Assembly: GCA_934645275.1 (NCBI GenBank)
Contig: CAKUDW010000076.1
Coordinates: 1-8,562, forward strand
DNA length: 8,562 nt
Origin: an uncultured Clostridia bacterium
GTDB lineage: Bacteria > Bacillota_A > Clostridia > Christensenellales > Aristaeellaceae
Direction: 5' to 3'
Every line of letters begins with the position of its first letter. The stretch's first letter is position 1. Made by a program: the position numbers and the translations under genes. A model generated the notes under the pieces. It was not told where the DNA came from. It saw only the letters and a program-made list of their open reading frames with translations, and made no database searches. Shown piece by piece: positions 1 to 6,128 of this stretch.

Positions 1-1
1 G

Positions 2-373
2 CGCATCGAGCGCATCGCGGCAGGTGAAAGCATCGGCTATTCGCGCACCTTCTACGCGACGCGAGATATGCGGGTGATGACCGTGCCCATCGGCTATGGC
101 GACGGTTACCTGCGTGCATTGAGCAACCGCGCTTATGCACTGGTGTGCGGCAGGCGCGCTCGGGTCGTGGGCAATGTGTGCATGGACATGCTGATGCTGG
201 ACGTGACGGATATTCCCCAGGCGGATATGAACAGCGAGGTAGTGCTGATGGGCGCGCAGGGTACGGAGCGCATCACGCCCGACGAACTGGCAGAGCTGGC
301 AGGTACCATACCCTATGAAATCATGCTGGGATTTTCCGAACGCGTGCCGAAGGTATATGAACGGATGAATTGA
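2..373 (+). CDS. alr: Alanine racemase, C-terminal part (5' end outside window)
   Basis: This is the last 123 residues of a PLP-dependent alanine racemase, which interconverts L- and D-alanine in the cytoplasm and so supplies D-alanine for peptidoglycan. The frame is open from the window edge (first full codon at 2), so the gene is cut by the window and not truncated in nature. Residues 8-17 (GESIGYSRTF) carry the tyrosine that acts as the second catalytic base in this family. Residues 28-36 (VPIGYGDGY), the CMD motif at 60-62 and the terminal YEIMLGFSERVP stretch (105-116) are all typical of the C-terminal beta domain. The PLP lysine would lie upstream of the window. The next gene has its own promoter about 110 nt downstream, so alr probably belongs to a separate transcript. 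I see no convincing terminator hairpin between them. Confidence 0.95.
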   Translation, partial: RIERIAAGESIGYSRTFYATRDMRVMTVPIGYGDGYLRALSNRAYALVCGRRARVVGNVCMDMLMLDVTDIPQADMNSEVVLMGAQGTERITPDELAELAGTIPYEIMLGFSERVPKVYERMN

Positions 374-480
374 ACCAAAATAAGGGCGCGGAAGGCTGGC
401 TCGGCTGCCAGGAAAACGTAAAATTATTATGAACAATAGCGCTGCATGGCTGAAATTTGATTTAATTGCGAAAATAAGGT

Positions 481-509
481 TTGCAAACGTGCGCTAATTG
501 TGATATAAT
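481..509 (+). promoter_or_regulatory. Sigma-A type promoter of the rsmD-coaD operon
   Basis: TTGCAA (481-486) is followed by exactly 17 nt and TATAAT (504-509). A TG dinucleotide at 501-502 gives an extended -10 element. Transcription would start near 516, leaving a leader of about 19 nt before the rsmD ATG at 535. The -35 hexamer sits inside the perfect 10-bp palindrome GTTTGCAAAC (479-488). The TTG of the -35 also opens an in-frame reading frame into rsmD, but it lies upstream of the expected transcription start and cannot be the translation start. Confidence 0.85.
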
Positions 510-534
510 TACGACAAATATCATAGGTGAAGCT

Positions 535-1086
535 ATGCGCATTATTTCAGGAGAAGCGCGGGGAAGAACGCTGTTCGCTCCGCCTGGCGATCAGACCCGG
601 CCAACCTCGGATAAGATACGGGGTTCGTTGTTCAATATACTGGGCAGCCGCGTGCCGGATGCAGCGGTGCTGGATCTCTTTGGCGGGACCGGCGCGCTGG
701 CACTGGAGGCGTTGAGCCGCGGCGCAGCGCGGGCTGTGATTGCAGATAATTCCCGGCGTGCGATTGAAGTAATTTCAAGAAACGCCGTGAATGTACTCAA
801 GGATGAAGTGGAAGCGCGTGTCCAGATTATGAAATCGGATTACCGCAGCGCCATTGCCGCGCTGAAGGGCCGGTTCGATCTTGTATTTCTGGATCCGCCG
901 TATCGCATGGTAGACGTCTACGGCGATGCGATGGAGCGTCTGCTTGACGTGGACGCGCTGAGCGGCGATGTGGTGATTGTGTGCGAGCGCAGACGGGACG
1001 CGCAGATAAGCGTTCCGGACGGCTTTGAAATCTACGATACGCGTAGCTATGGAGAAACGGCCATCGATTTCGTGCGGAGGATTTAA
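535..1086 (+). CDS. rsmD: 16S rRNA (guanine(966)-N(2))-methyltransferase RsmD
   Basis: This is a 183-residue SAM-dependent methyltransferase that modifies G966 (E. coli numbering) of 16S rRNA in the small ribosomal subunit; the length is normal for the family. The ATG at 535 was chosen because the family begins MRIISG and because AGGTGA (525-530) lies 4 nt upstream. Residues 22-36 (RPTSDKIRGSLFNIL) match the conserved N-terminal region. VLDLFGGTGAL (45-55) is the SAM-binding glycine-rich motif, DPPY (120-123) is the catalytic N6/N2-amino methyltransferase motif IV, and RSYGETAI (170-177) is the family's C-terminal signature. It is the first gene of an operon. GGAGG at its 3' end (1076-1080) serves coaD, which starts 3 nt after the stop. 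The rsmD-coaD pairing is common in Firmicutes. Confidence 0.97.
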   Translation: MRIISGEARGRTLFAPPGDQTRPTSDKIRGSLFNILGSRVPDAAVLDLFGGTGALALEALSRGAARAVIADNSRRAIEVISRNAVNVLKDEVEARVQIMKSDYRSAIAALKGRFDLVFLDPPYRMVDVYGDAMERLLDVDALSGDVVIVCERRRDAQISVPDGFEIYDTRSYGETAIDFVRRI

Positions 1087-1089
1087 GGG

Positions 1090-1587
1090 ATGAAGGCGGT
1101 ATACGCGGGCAGCTTTTCGCCGCCTACGCTCGGACATCTGGATATTATTCGCCGCGCGAGCGCCATGTTTGACGAAGTAGTGGTTGCGGTGATGTCGCAG
1201 ACGGCAAAAACCTATGTGTTTTCTCCAAAGGCTCGGCTTAAAATGCTGCGGGAGATTACATCGGAGCTTAAGAATGTCCGTGTGATTGCGGACGAGGGTC
1301 TGCTGGCAGATGTGGTGCGCCGCGAAAGCGCAGATGTGATTCTGCGAGGGCTGCGCGGCGAAGCGGATGTGAGCTTTGAAATGCAAATGGCTGCAGCCAA
1401 CCGGCAGATTGGCAATATTGAAACGGTATTTATCGGCTGTACGCCCGAGTACAGTATGATTTCTTCCACTATCGTGCGCGATTGCGCGGCGCATGGCGCG
1501 CCTATCGCGGGCATGGTACCTGGGAAGCTTGTCGGGAAAATCTACGCTGCATACGGTACGAAGCCGGGTGCGGAAAGGAAGGGCTAG
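1090..1587 (+). CDS. coaD: Phosphopantetheine adenylyltransferase CoaD
   Basis: This 165-residue cytoplasmic enzyme transfers AMP from ATP to 4'-phosphopantetheine, giving dephospho-CoA, the penultimate step of coenzyme A synthesis. It belongs to the nucleotidyltransferase superfamily: TLGH at 13-16 is the T/HxGH ATP-binding motif, RGLRGEADVSFEMQ (86-99) is the conserved central segment and ISSTIVR (124-130) is the C-terminal signature. The first strand-loop reads GSFSPPTLGH where most homologues read G(S/T)FDPxTxGH, so the usual aspartate is serine; the fold and ATP motif otherwise look intact. The start follows GGAGG (1076-1080) by 9 nt. It lies 3 nt after rsmD and its stop codon is directly followed by the next start, so it is co-transcribed with both. 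Confidence 0.96.
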   Translation: MKAVYAGSFSPPTLGHLDIIRRASAMFDEVVVAVMSQTAKTYVFSPKARLKMLREITSELKNVRVIADEGLLADVVRRESADVILRGLRGEADVSFEMQMAAANRQIGNIETVFIGCTPEYSMISSTIVRDCAAHGAPIAGMVPGKLVGKIYAAYGTKPGAERKG

Positions 1588-1588
1588 A

Positions 1589-2230
1589 ATGGATCACGAT
1601 CAGGAAAAATTCTACGATGATGAGGATCAGGAGGTTCGTGCGGACGCTCAGGCGAACGCTCCGGAAGATATTGACGATATGAAGTATTTTCTGGAGCTGC
1701 TCAAGCACATTCGCGCCGCGATTCGTTCGGGTGCAAATGTTCCGCTGACCAGCAAGAAAATCATCGATGCGGATAAATGCCTGATGATTATCGACGATAT
1801 GGAGCGCAATCTGCCCGACGCCGTGCAGTACGGCATGCAGATGTATTCCGAACGCGACCGCATTCTCGGCAACGCTGAAACCGCGGCCATGAATCGCGTC
1901 AGCTCGGCCGAGATGCGCGCCAATGCCGCATTGGAAAAGGCCCGCAGCGATGCGGAACAGATCGTCGCCGACGCGGAAAATGAAGCGCATGCCATTTTGG
2001 CGGATGCTCAGGAACGCGCAGATCATATGGTGGATGAAAATGAAATCGTGCGTCAGGCCCGCGAAGAGGCTCGGATTATTAAAAATGATGCCCGTGTGGA
2101 GGCGAGCGAGCTGCGCCTGAAGGCCAACCATGATGCCTATCAGCTGCTTGCATCCGTGGAGGACGAACTGACGGAGGCCTGTAAGTCCGTTCGTCGCCGT
2201 CGCGCCGAGCTGGGCGATGAAGCCGAATAA
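1589..2230 (+). CDS. coaD-linked acidic coiled-coil protein of unknown function
   Basis: The product is 213 residues, translated from the ATG at 1589, 1 nt after the coaD stop and 5 nt after the AAGGAAGGG ribosome binding site (1575-1583). A longer in-frame start at 1493 inside coaD is rejected because it lacks a site and would overlap coaD. Residues 1-30 are highly acidic and probably disordered. Residues 31-95 look globular and helical (LTSKKIIDADKCLMIIDDME, then an NLP and an SERDRIL segment). Residues 96-205 are a continuous alanine/glutamate/arginine-rich coiled coil resembling DivIVA-like or F/V-ATPase stalk-like helices, which is why such proteins are sometimes labelled ATPase subunits; no ATPase motif is present. 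There is no signal peptide or membrane segment. Similar proteins are, to my knowledge, often found next to coaD in Clostridia, but no function is established. Confidence 0.9.
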   Translation: MDHDQEKFYDDEDQEVRADAQANAPEDIDDMKYFLELLKHIRAAIRSGANVPLTSKKIIDADKCLMIIDDMERNLPDAVQYGMQMYSERDRILGNAETAAMNRVSSAEMRANAALEKARSDAEQIVADAENEAHAILADAQERADHMVDENEIVRQAREEARIIKNDARVEASELRLKANHDAYQLLASVEDELTEACKSVRRRRAELGDEAE

Positions 2231-2250
2231 AGCGCAAAAGGGTTTATATG

Positions 2251-2292
2251 AAAGGGCCTGGCTGCTTCAAGGATGAAGTAGCCGGGCCTTTT
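2251..2292 (+). terminator. Terminator of the rsmD-coaD operon
   Basis: An 18-bp stem (2251-2268 with 2275-2292, three G-U pairs) closes on a 6-nt loop. The 5' arm begins AAAGGGCC and the 3' arm ends GGCCTTTT, the classic A-stem-T form of an intrinsic terminator. It lies 20 nt after the last stop codon of the operon. Confidence 0.85.
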
Positions 2293-2379
2293 GCAGCATT
2301 GCCGATGGTTCTTAAAAGAGATATCGCTCTGCGCAGCTGCGATGCAGTTCGCAAATTCGTGGTTTAAAAAATAGCGGAG

Positions 2380-2434
2380 CTCTCTGCTGGAGTCGCTGAC
2401 CCGCAAACGCTGGTTTTGCCAATTCTATCCTTTA
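2380..2434 (-). repeat. Dispersed intergenic module, copy A
   Basis: Read on the minus strand this is AAAGGATAGAATTGGCAAAA, then CCAGCGTTTGCGGGTC, then 13 nt and GAGAG. The same building blocks, with the same 13-nt gap, recur at 7392-7595 and 8294-8366. It begins 4 nt beyond the hairpin that ends the minus-strand 739-residue gene. The adjoining stretch down to 2293 holds no gene I can support and may belong to the same element. Confidence 0.65.
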
Positions 2435-2437
2435 GTC

Positions 2438-2478
2438 AAATGCCGTTCGGAGCGCATTCGCCCTCCGAACGGCATTTT
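2438..2478. terminator. Bidirectional terminator hairpin
   Basis: A perfect 15-bp inverted repeat (2438-2452 and 2463-2477) surrounds a 10-nt loop, with TTTT on the plus-strand side and AAAA-stem-TTT when read on the minus strand. It lies 14 nt beyond the stop of the minus-strand 739-residue gene, so it most likely ends that gene, and it could also stop read-through from the plus-strand operon. Confidence 0.8.
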
Positions 2479-2491
2479 AGTCGAAGTGAAT

Positions 2492-4711
2492 TCAGATTTG
2501 AATCGGCAGCGGCGCACTCAACAGCGCCGCGCTGCGCGGCATATCTCGCAGCAGCTCGCTGAGGGAAGCCAGGCAGTCCAGCCGAGCTTCGGCCAACAGG
2601 CAGGGCAACGCCAGCTGTGCAAACGACCAGTCGAGCGCGTCCATTTCGTCGATTACATTCAGCGGCTGCATCGCCGTACAGTAGCGCCACATCCTGTCCA
2701 GCGCATGCCGGGAAAGGTGGCTGCCGAGCGACGCCAACTTCATGCGCAGCGCCTGCAGCCGCTGTTGCACGGCAGGGGTGGGTTCAGCATCCGCCGGGGC
2801 AGAGAAAGCGGCACGAAGCGCGGCAGGATCGGGCAGATCAAAGGGTTCGGCTGCCCGTGCCGAGGGTTTCCAGGGCGTGTCTGCGCGCGCAGGTGTGAGA
2901 CGAATCATGGCCGCGCCGTTTAGCGTGTCCGCACCGATGGGGAAGCCCGAATCGGCGTCGGCGACCAGAGAAATCAGAATGGGGCCGTCGGTCGCGCTGC
3001 TCAGGCCGAGTGAAATATCAGCCTCGAGCGCGCAGTTTGCGTTTTGGATGACAACTGCCACGGGCGGCTGATCGCCCAGCTCCGCCTTGTCATGCGCGCT
3101 GCCGATGAGTTCGCGGTAAAGGCCTGCATCCATCGCGCCTAGCGCGCGGACAACGGTGCGTGCCGCGGCTTCCTTGTCAGCCGCAGCCGGGCCGGACAGG
3201 ATGATGTGCCGGTTCAGCGTCAGCAGTATCAGCAGGTTGGCGGCATTCGCCGCGTCAAGCTCCCAGCCCTCTGCGCAGGCGGCACAGCGCATGCGTTCAA
3301 TCCACGCGGCAGCGTCGGGTGCTCCGGCAGAGTAAGCAGGGGCGGCAGGGCGCGGCTTCGGCGGATGCGCAATCAGCTCGGCCGCGCGGCTCGTGAGCGC
3401 GAAATCTCGCAGGCGCGCTTCAAAGCGGCCGTCGTTGAGCGCATCGAATGCGTCGCGGGCAATCGCGGCGGCCTGCTGCGCTTCGGCAGCGTCGCGTTCA
3501 AAGCGGGCACATTCTGCCCTGGCGGCCTTCGTGCGTTCAATGCAGGCGCGCAAATCGTCCGCTTCCTCTTCACGAATTTCCTGCTTGAAGGTATCGCGCA
3601 GCTTTTTCTTTTCACGGCGCAGGCGGTCAAGCTCGTCTAGCGTGCGCAGGCGTTCGGCTTCTAGATCCTCCAGCTCGTGGCGCAGCGCCTCGTCGCGCAA
3701 GTCACGGCGGGTCTGCTCAAGTGCGGCGCTCATTTCGCCGGTTTCGGCAATGACGCGCAACAACTGCTCGCGCAGCTCAGGGATTTGCCAGGCGTCGCGC
3801 ACGGCGGTTGCGGCGCGTTCCAGCGGATTTTCAACCGGGCAGCCCATCGCGTCCGCAGGCACTGGGTGACCCAGCTGGTCCACGCGAGAATGCCGCCATT
3901 TATCTTCTATGATTTCCTGTAGACTGCGTCCGCGGCGCGGGTTCAGGCCGCACTGCGCCGCCAGAACGCGCTGCCGGGGCGAGAGCCGCGGCTCCGGGTT
4001 CGGCGGCTGAGGCATGTCATGACTGATCCATGGCCTGGATGCAGGCTCGGGCACTTCCATTCTTTCGGAGGCCTGCGGCGGCTCGGGCAGCGGAATGGCT
4101 GCGGCGTGCGCCATCATTTCGTCCAGCAGCTTCGGGCGGCACACGGCGATTTTCAGTGGTTGTCCACTAAAGTCGGTCAACTCGAAGCGTTGAATATCGT
4201 CTTCGTTCAGGCGCTTGCCGCTCATTACGGCGCGACAGCCCATGCCGCCCTCATCCTGTTCGAAGCGCCAGATATCCAGTTCTTGTCCGAGAAGTACATC
4301 CGGCGTGGCGGGCAACTGGCCCGTCCATGGTCCCTCGGAGATTTCATCTGCAATTTCATAAATCGTGCCGCGTGCGGGCTCGCGAACCACGTCGGAATAT
4401 ACGATGTTTGCATTGCGTTCGCTCTCGTCGGCACGGTAGTTTTTATTAGGGCGGATTTTATCGTTTTCCCCGGCATGCGCACGCAAATCCAGCACGCAAT
4501 AGCGGCCCATGCGACGCATGCGGGTTTTAAAGTGGCTGGATTCATTTTTGTCCGGCACGATGCGGATGCACCCCTCCTCGGGATAGACCTCGGTGGGATT
4601 TACAGTTTCAAAGCCGTTCTCGCCTGCAAGCAGCAGTGGTCTGAGTCGAAAATAAGATTTGAATGGATTGTCCTCTTCAAGAATGCCGATACATAGTTTT
4701 CCGGGAAGCAT
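2492..4711 (-). CDS. Coiled-coil protein with a degenerate McrB-like AAA+ C-terminal domain
   Basis: The product is 739 residues. The ATG at 4711 is preferred over the one at 4726 because GGAGGA (4717-4722) lies between them, 5 nt before 4711. Residues 1-200 form an N-terminal domain I do not recognise, beginning MLPGKLCIGILEEDNPFKSY. Residues 206-245 are a proline-rich linker. Residues 305-425 are a strongly charged coiled coil. Residues 465-735 resemble a McrB-type AAA+ module: a helix leading into NRHIILSG, a helix, a hydrophobic strand VAVVI, an ISLVAD strand, and a tail with DALDWSFAQLALPCLL and LLRDMPRSAALL, like the McrB C-terminal helical region. The ATP motifs are lost: GPAAADKE replaces GPPGTGKT (about 507-514) and VAVVIQNANCA replaces the acidic Walker B. 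An ATP-dead scaffold or regulator is my inference. There is no signal peptide or membrane span. It is monocistronic, with its own promoter, leader and terminator, and no McrC-like nuclease is adjacent. Confidence 0.85.
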   Translation of the reverse strand: MLPGKLCIGILEEDNPFKSYFRLRPLLLAGENGFETVNPTEVYPEEGCIRIVPDKNESSHFKTRMRRMGRYCVLDLRAHAGENDKIRPNKNYRADESERNANIVYSDVVREPARGTIYEIADEISEGPWTGQLPATPDVLLGQELDIWRFEQDEGGMGCRAVMSGKRLNEDDIQRFELTDFSGQPLKIAVCRPKLLDEMMAHAAAIPLPEPPQASERMEVPEPASRPWISHDMPQPPNPEPRLSPRQRVLAAQCGLNPRRGRSLQEIIEDKWRHSRVDQLGHPVPADAMGCPVENPLERAATAVRDAWQIPELREQLLRVIAETGEMSAALEQTRRDLRDEALRHELEDLEAERLRTLDELDRLRREKKKLRDTFKQEIREEEADDLRACIERTKAARAECARFERDAAEAQQAAAIARDAFDALNDGRFEARLRDFALTSRAAELIAHPPKPRPAAPAYSAGAPDAAAWIERMRCAACAEGWELDAANAANLLILLTLNRHIILSGPAAADKEAAARTVVRALGAMDAGLYRELIGSAHDKAELGDQPPVAVVIQNANCALEADISLGLSSATDGPILISLVADADSGFPIGADTLNGAAMIRLTPARADTPWKPSARAAEPFDLPDPAALRAAFSAPADAEPTPAVQQRLQALRMKLASLGSHLSRHALDRMWRYCTAMQPLNVIDEMDALDWSFAQLALPCLLAEARLDCLASLSELLRDMPRSAALLSAPLPIQI

Positions 4712-4716
4712 ATTGG

Positions 4717-4722
4717 TCCTCC
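4717..4722 (-). promoter_or_regulatory. Ribosome binding site fixing the start of the 739-residue gene
   Basis: GGAGGA on the minus strand lies 5 nt before the ATG at 4711 and inside the first codons of the alternative upstream ATG at 4726. This placement rules against the upstream start. Confidence 0.85.
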
Positions 4723-4750
4723 ACATAATTAATAAAACAGGCGGCGCACC

Positions 4751-4813
4751 CGCATTTTCATATAAGCAATATAATATATGGGGCGGAAAACTGGCATATA
4801 TACCGAAAATGCG
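4751..4813 (-). promoter_or_regulatory. Possible structured leader of the 739-residue gene
   Basis: The leader between the predicted transcription start (near 4842) and the ATG at 4711 is about 130 nt. It contains a perfect 9-bp inverted repeat, CGCATTTTC (4751-4759) and GAAAATGCG (4805-4813), enclosing an AT-rich interior with a smaller CATATA/TATATG repeat. It matches no riboswitch class I know, and the fold could simply be chance in AT-rich DNA. Confidence 0.35.
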
Positions 4814-4848
4814 TGTAAGCTACGATACTGACACCGTTATTTTACTAT

Positions 4849-4877
4849 ATTTTAGCATTCGATACATGTAATGTCAA
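4849..4877 (-). promoter_or_regulatory. Near-consensus promoter of the 739-residue gene
   Basis: On the minus strand TTGACA (4877-4872) is followed by exactly 17 nt and TAAAAT (4854-4849), with a TG one base before the -10 (extended -10). The -35 is a perfect consensus. Transcription would start near 4842. This is the strongest promoter in the window. Confidence 0.85.
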
Positions 4878-4878
4878 G

Positions 4879-4892
4879 TATTTAGCTAAATA
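4879..4892. promoter_or_regulatory. 14-bp perfect palindrome, candidate operator
   Basis: TATTTAGCTAAATA is a perfect palindrome lying 1 bp upstream of the -35 of the minus-strand gene and 31 bp upstream of the -35 of the plus-strand oxidoreductase operon. Its location between divergent promoters fits a dimeric regulator's operator or an upstream activator site. No cognate regulator can be assigned from the window. Confidence 0.5.
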
Positions 4893-4923
4893 TGATTACA
4901 ATTTTGAAAAGTGAACAGGGCCC

Positions 4924-4952
4924 TTGCGGCTGATTGCTTTATGGGCTATAAT
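4924..4952 (+). promoter_or_regulatory. Promoter of the oxidoreductase operon
   Basis: TTGCGG (4924-4929), a 17-nt spacer and a perfect TATAAT (4947-4952) give a likely start near 4959 and a leader of about 42 nt. The -35 is weaker than that of the divergent promoter. Confidence 0.7.
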
Positions 4953-5000
4953 AGGAATAAAATCAACGCTAATTTGCGATTCGGGAGGAGAGCAGGCGCA

Positions 5001-6128
5001 ATGAAGAAGATTCACATTGGCGTGATCGGCTGGGGATTCATGGGCAAGACCCATACGCACGCGCTGCGGAGCATACCGCTGTTTTATCCGGATGCGGATT
5101 TTGAAATTGAACTGACATGCATCTGTTCCCGGCGCATTGAAAAGGCGCGGGAGGCCATGGTTCAGGCAGGCTTTAAAACCTGTACGGACGATTACAGGGC
5201 GCTGCTGGCGATGCCGGAAATCGACGTGGTTTCCATATGCACGCCCAACGCCATGCACGAGGAAATGGCCATAGCGGCGCTGAAGGCGGGTAAGCACGTG
5301 TATCTGGACAAGCCTGCCGCCGTGACTGGCGAGAGTGCCATGCGCATCGCAGAGGCGGCGAAAACTGCGCCGGGCAAGACGCGTATGGTGTTCAATAATC
5401 GCTATTTTCCGGCCACAATGCGCGCCAGGCAGCTGATTGACGAGGGCCGTATCGGTCGCGTGATGCAGTTTCAGGCGCGTTATCTGCACGCCGGTTCCGT
5501 AGATCCGAACAAGCCCATCGGCTGGAAGCAGCAGATGCAGGGCGGCGTGCTGCTGGATCTGGGCAGCCACGCGCTGGATCTGATCACCTGGCTGATTGGT
5601 TATCCGGAACGGGTGATGTGCCGCACGCGCACGCTGTACAACGAACGCCCGACGCCCGATGGCGGCACAGAGACGCGGCTTTCCGACGATTACGCGCTGA
5701 TGATGCTACAAATGCCGGACGGTGCGCTGGGCATGGTGGAAGCCAGTAAGATTGCCACCGGCACCAACGACGACCTTTTCCTTGAAATTTGCGGCGATCG
5801 CGGTGCGCTCAGGTGGAGTTTGATGCAACCCAATTATCTGGAGTATTACGATGCAAGCGCGCAGGGCAGCCCCTTCGGTGGACTGCGTGGATTTACACAC
5901 ATCGAGTGTGCGTCGCGCTTCAATGCGCCGGGCGGAAGCTTTTTGCCGCCCAAGAGCAGCATCGGTTGGGATCGCGGTCATACGCACTGCTATTTCGATT
6001 TTTTGGACACCGTTGCGCACGATCGGGACGCTTCATCAGGCAGTATTGCGGAGGGTGCGCGCCTGCAGTGCCTGATGGATGATCTGCTTGTCTCCAACGC
6101 TGCGGGCACGTGGGTGGAGGTGCGCTGA
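5001..6128 (+). CDS. Gfo/Idh/MocA family NAD(P)-dependent oxidoreductase
   Basis: The product is 375 residues, the usual length for this family of cytoplasmic sugar, inositol or related polyol dehydrogenases. The ATG at 5001 follows GGGAGGAG (4983-4990) by 10 nt, and the protein then opens directly with the Rossmann strand; the longer in-frame start at 4911 would precede the promoter. GVIGWGFMG (7-15) is the nucleotide-binding glycine motif. SICTPNAMHEE (78-88) is the second conserved strand. LDKPAA (102-107) occupies the position of the usual EKP motif with D for E. DLGSHALDL (186-194) holds the conserved Asp and His (D186, H190) of the catalytic site. The substrate cannot be read from sequence. 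The gene ends in a TGATG overlap with the next one, so the two are translationally coupled. Confidence 0.93.
   Translation: MKKIHIGVIGWGFMGKTHTHALRSIPLFYPDADFEIELTCICSRRIEKAREAMVQAGFKTCTDDYRALLAMPEIDVVSICTPNAMHEEMAIAALKAGKHVYLDKPAAVTGESAMRIAEAAKTAPGKTRMVFNNRYFPATMRARQLIDEGRIGRVMQFQARYLHAGSVDPNKPIGWKQQMQGGVLLDLGSHALDLITWLIGYPERVMCRTRTLYNERPTPDGGTETRLSDDYALMMLQMPDGALGMVEASKIATGTNDDLFLEICGDRGALRWSLMQPNYLEYYDASAQGSPFGGLRGFTHIECASRFNAPGGSFLPPKSSIGWDRGHTHCYFDFLDTVAHDRDASSGSIAEGARLQCLMDDLLVSNAAGTWVEVR

Noticed and set aside
775..1494. Minus-strand open frame of 239 codons opposite rsmD and coaD
   Set aside because: It is antisense to two clearly recognised genes, has a low-complexity His/Arg-rich translation typical of a GC-rich shadow frame and no ribosome binding site or family resemblance.
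1493..1588. Upstream start extending the coiled-coil protein into coaD
   Set aside because: The extension overlaps the end of coaD in another frame and lacks a ribosome binding site, while the ATG at 1589 has a good one.
2140..2406. Minus-strand open frame of 88 codons between the convergent transcription units
   Set aside because: It spans the terminator hairpin and the repeat module and overlaps the end of the coiled-coil gene; no ribosome binding site is seen.
4019..4696. Plus-strand open frame of 225 codons inside the 739-residue gene
   Set aside because: It is the complement of the real minus-strand gene, which has promoter, ribosome binding site and terminator; the translation shows no motif.
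4712..4842. Riboswitch in the 130-nt leader
   Set aside because: No conserved core of any riboswitch class I know could be found; it is recorded only as a possible structured leader.
4896..5570. Minus-strand open frame of 224 codons opposite the oxidoreductase gene
   Set aside because: It is antisense to a recognised family member and its translation is His/Arg-rich with no domain.
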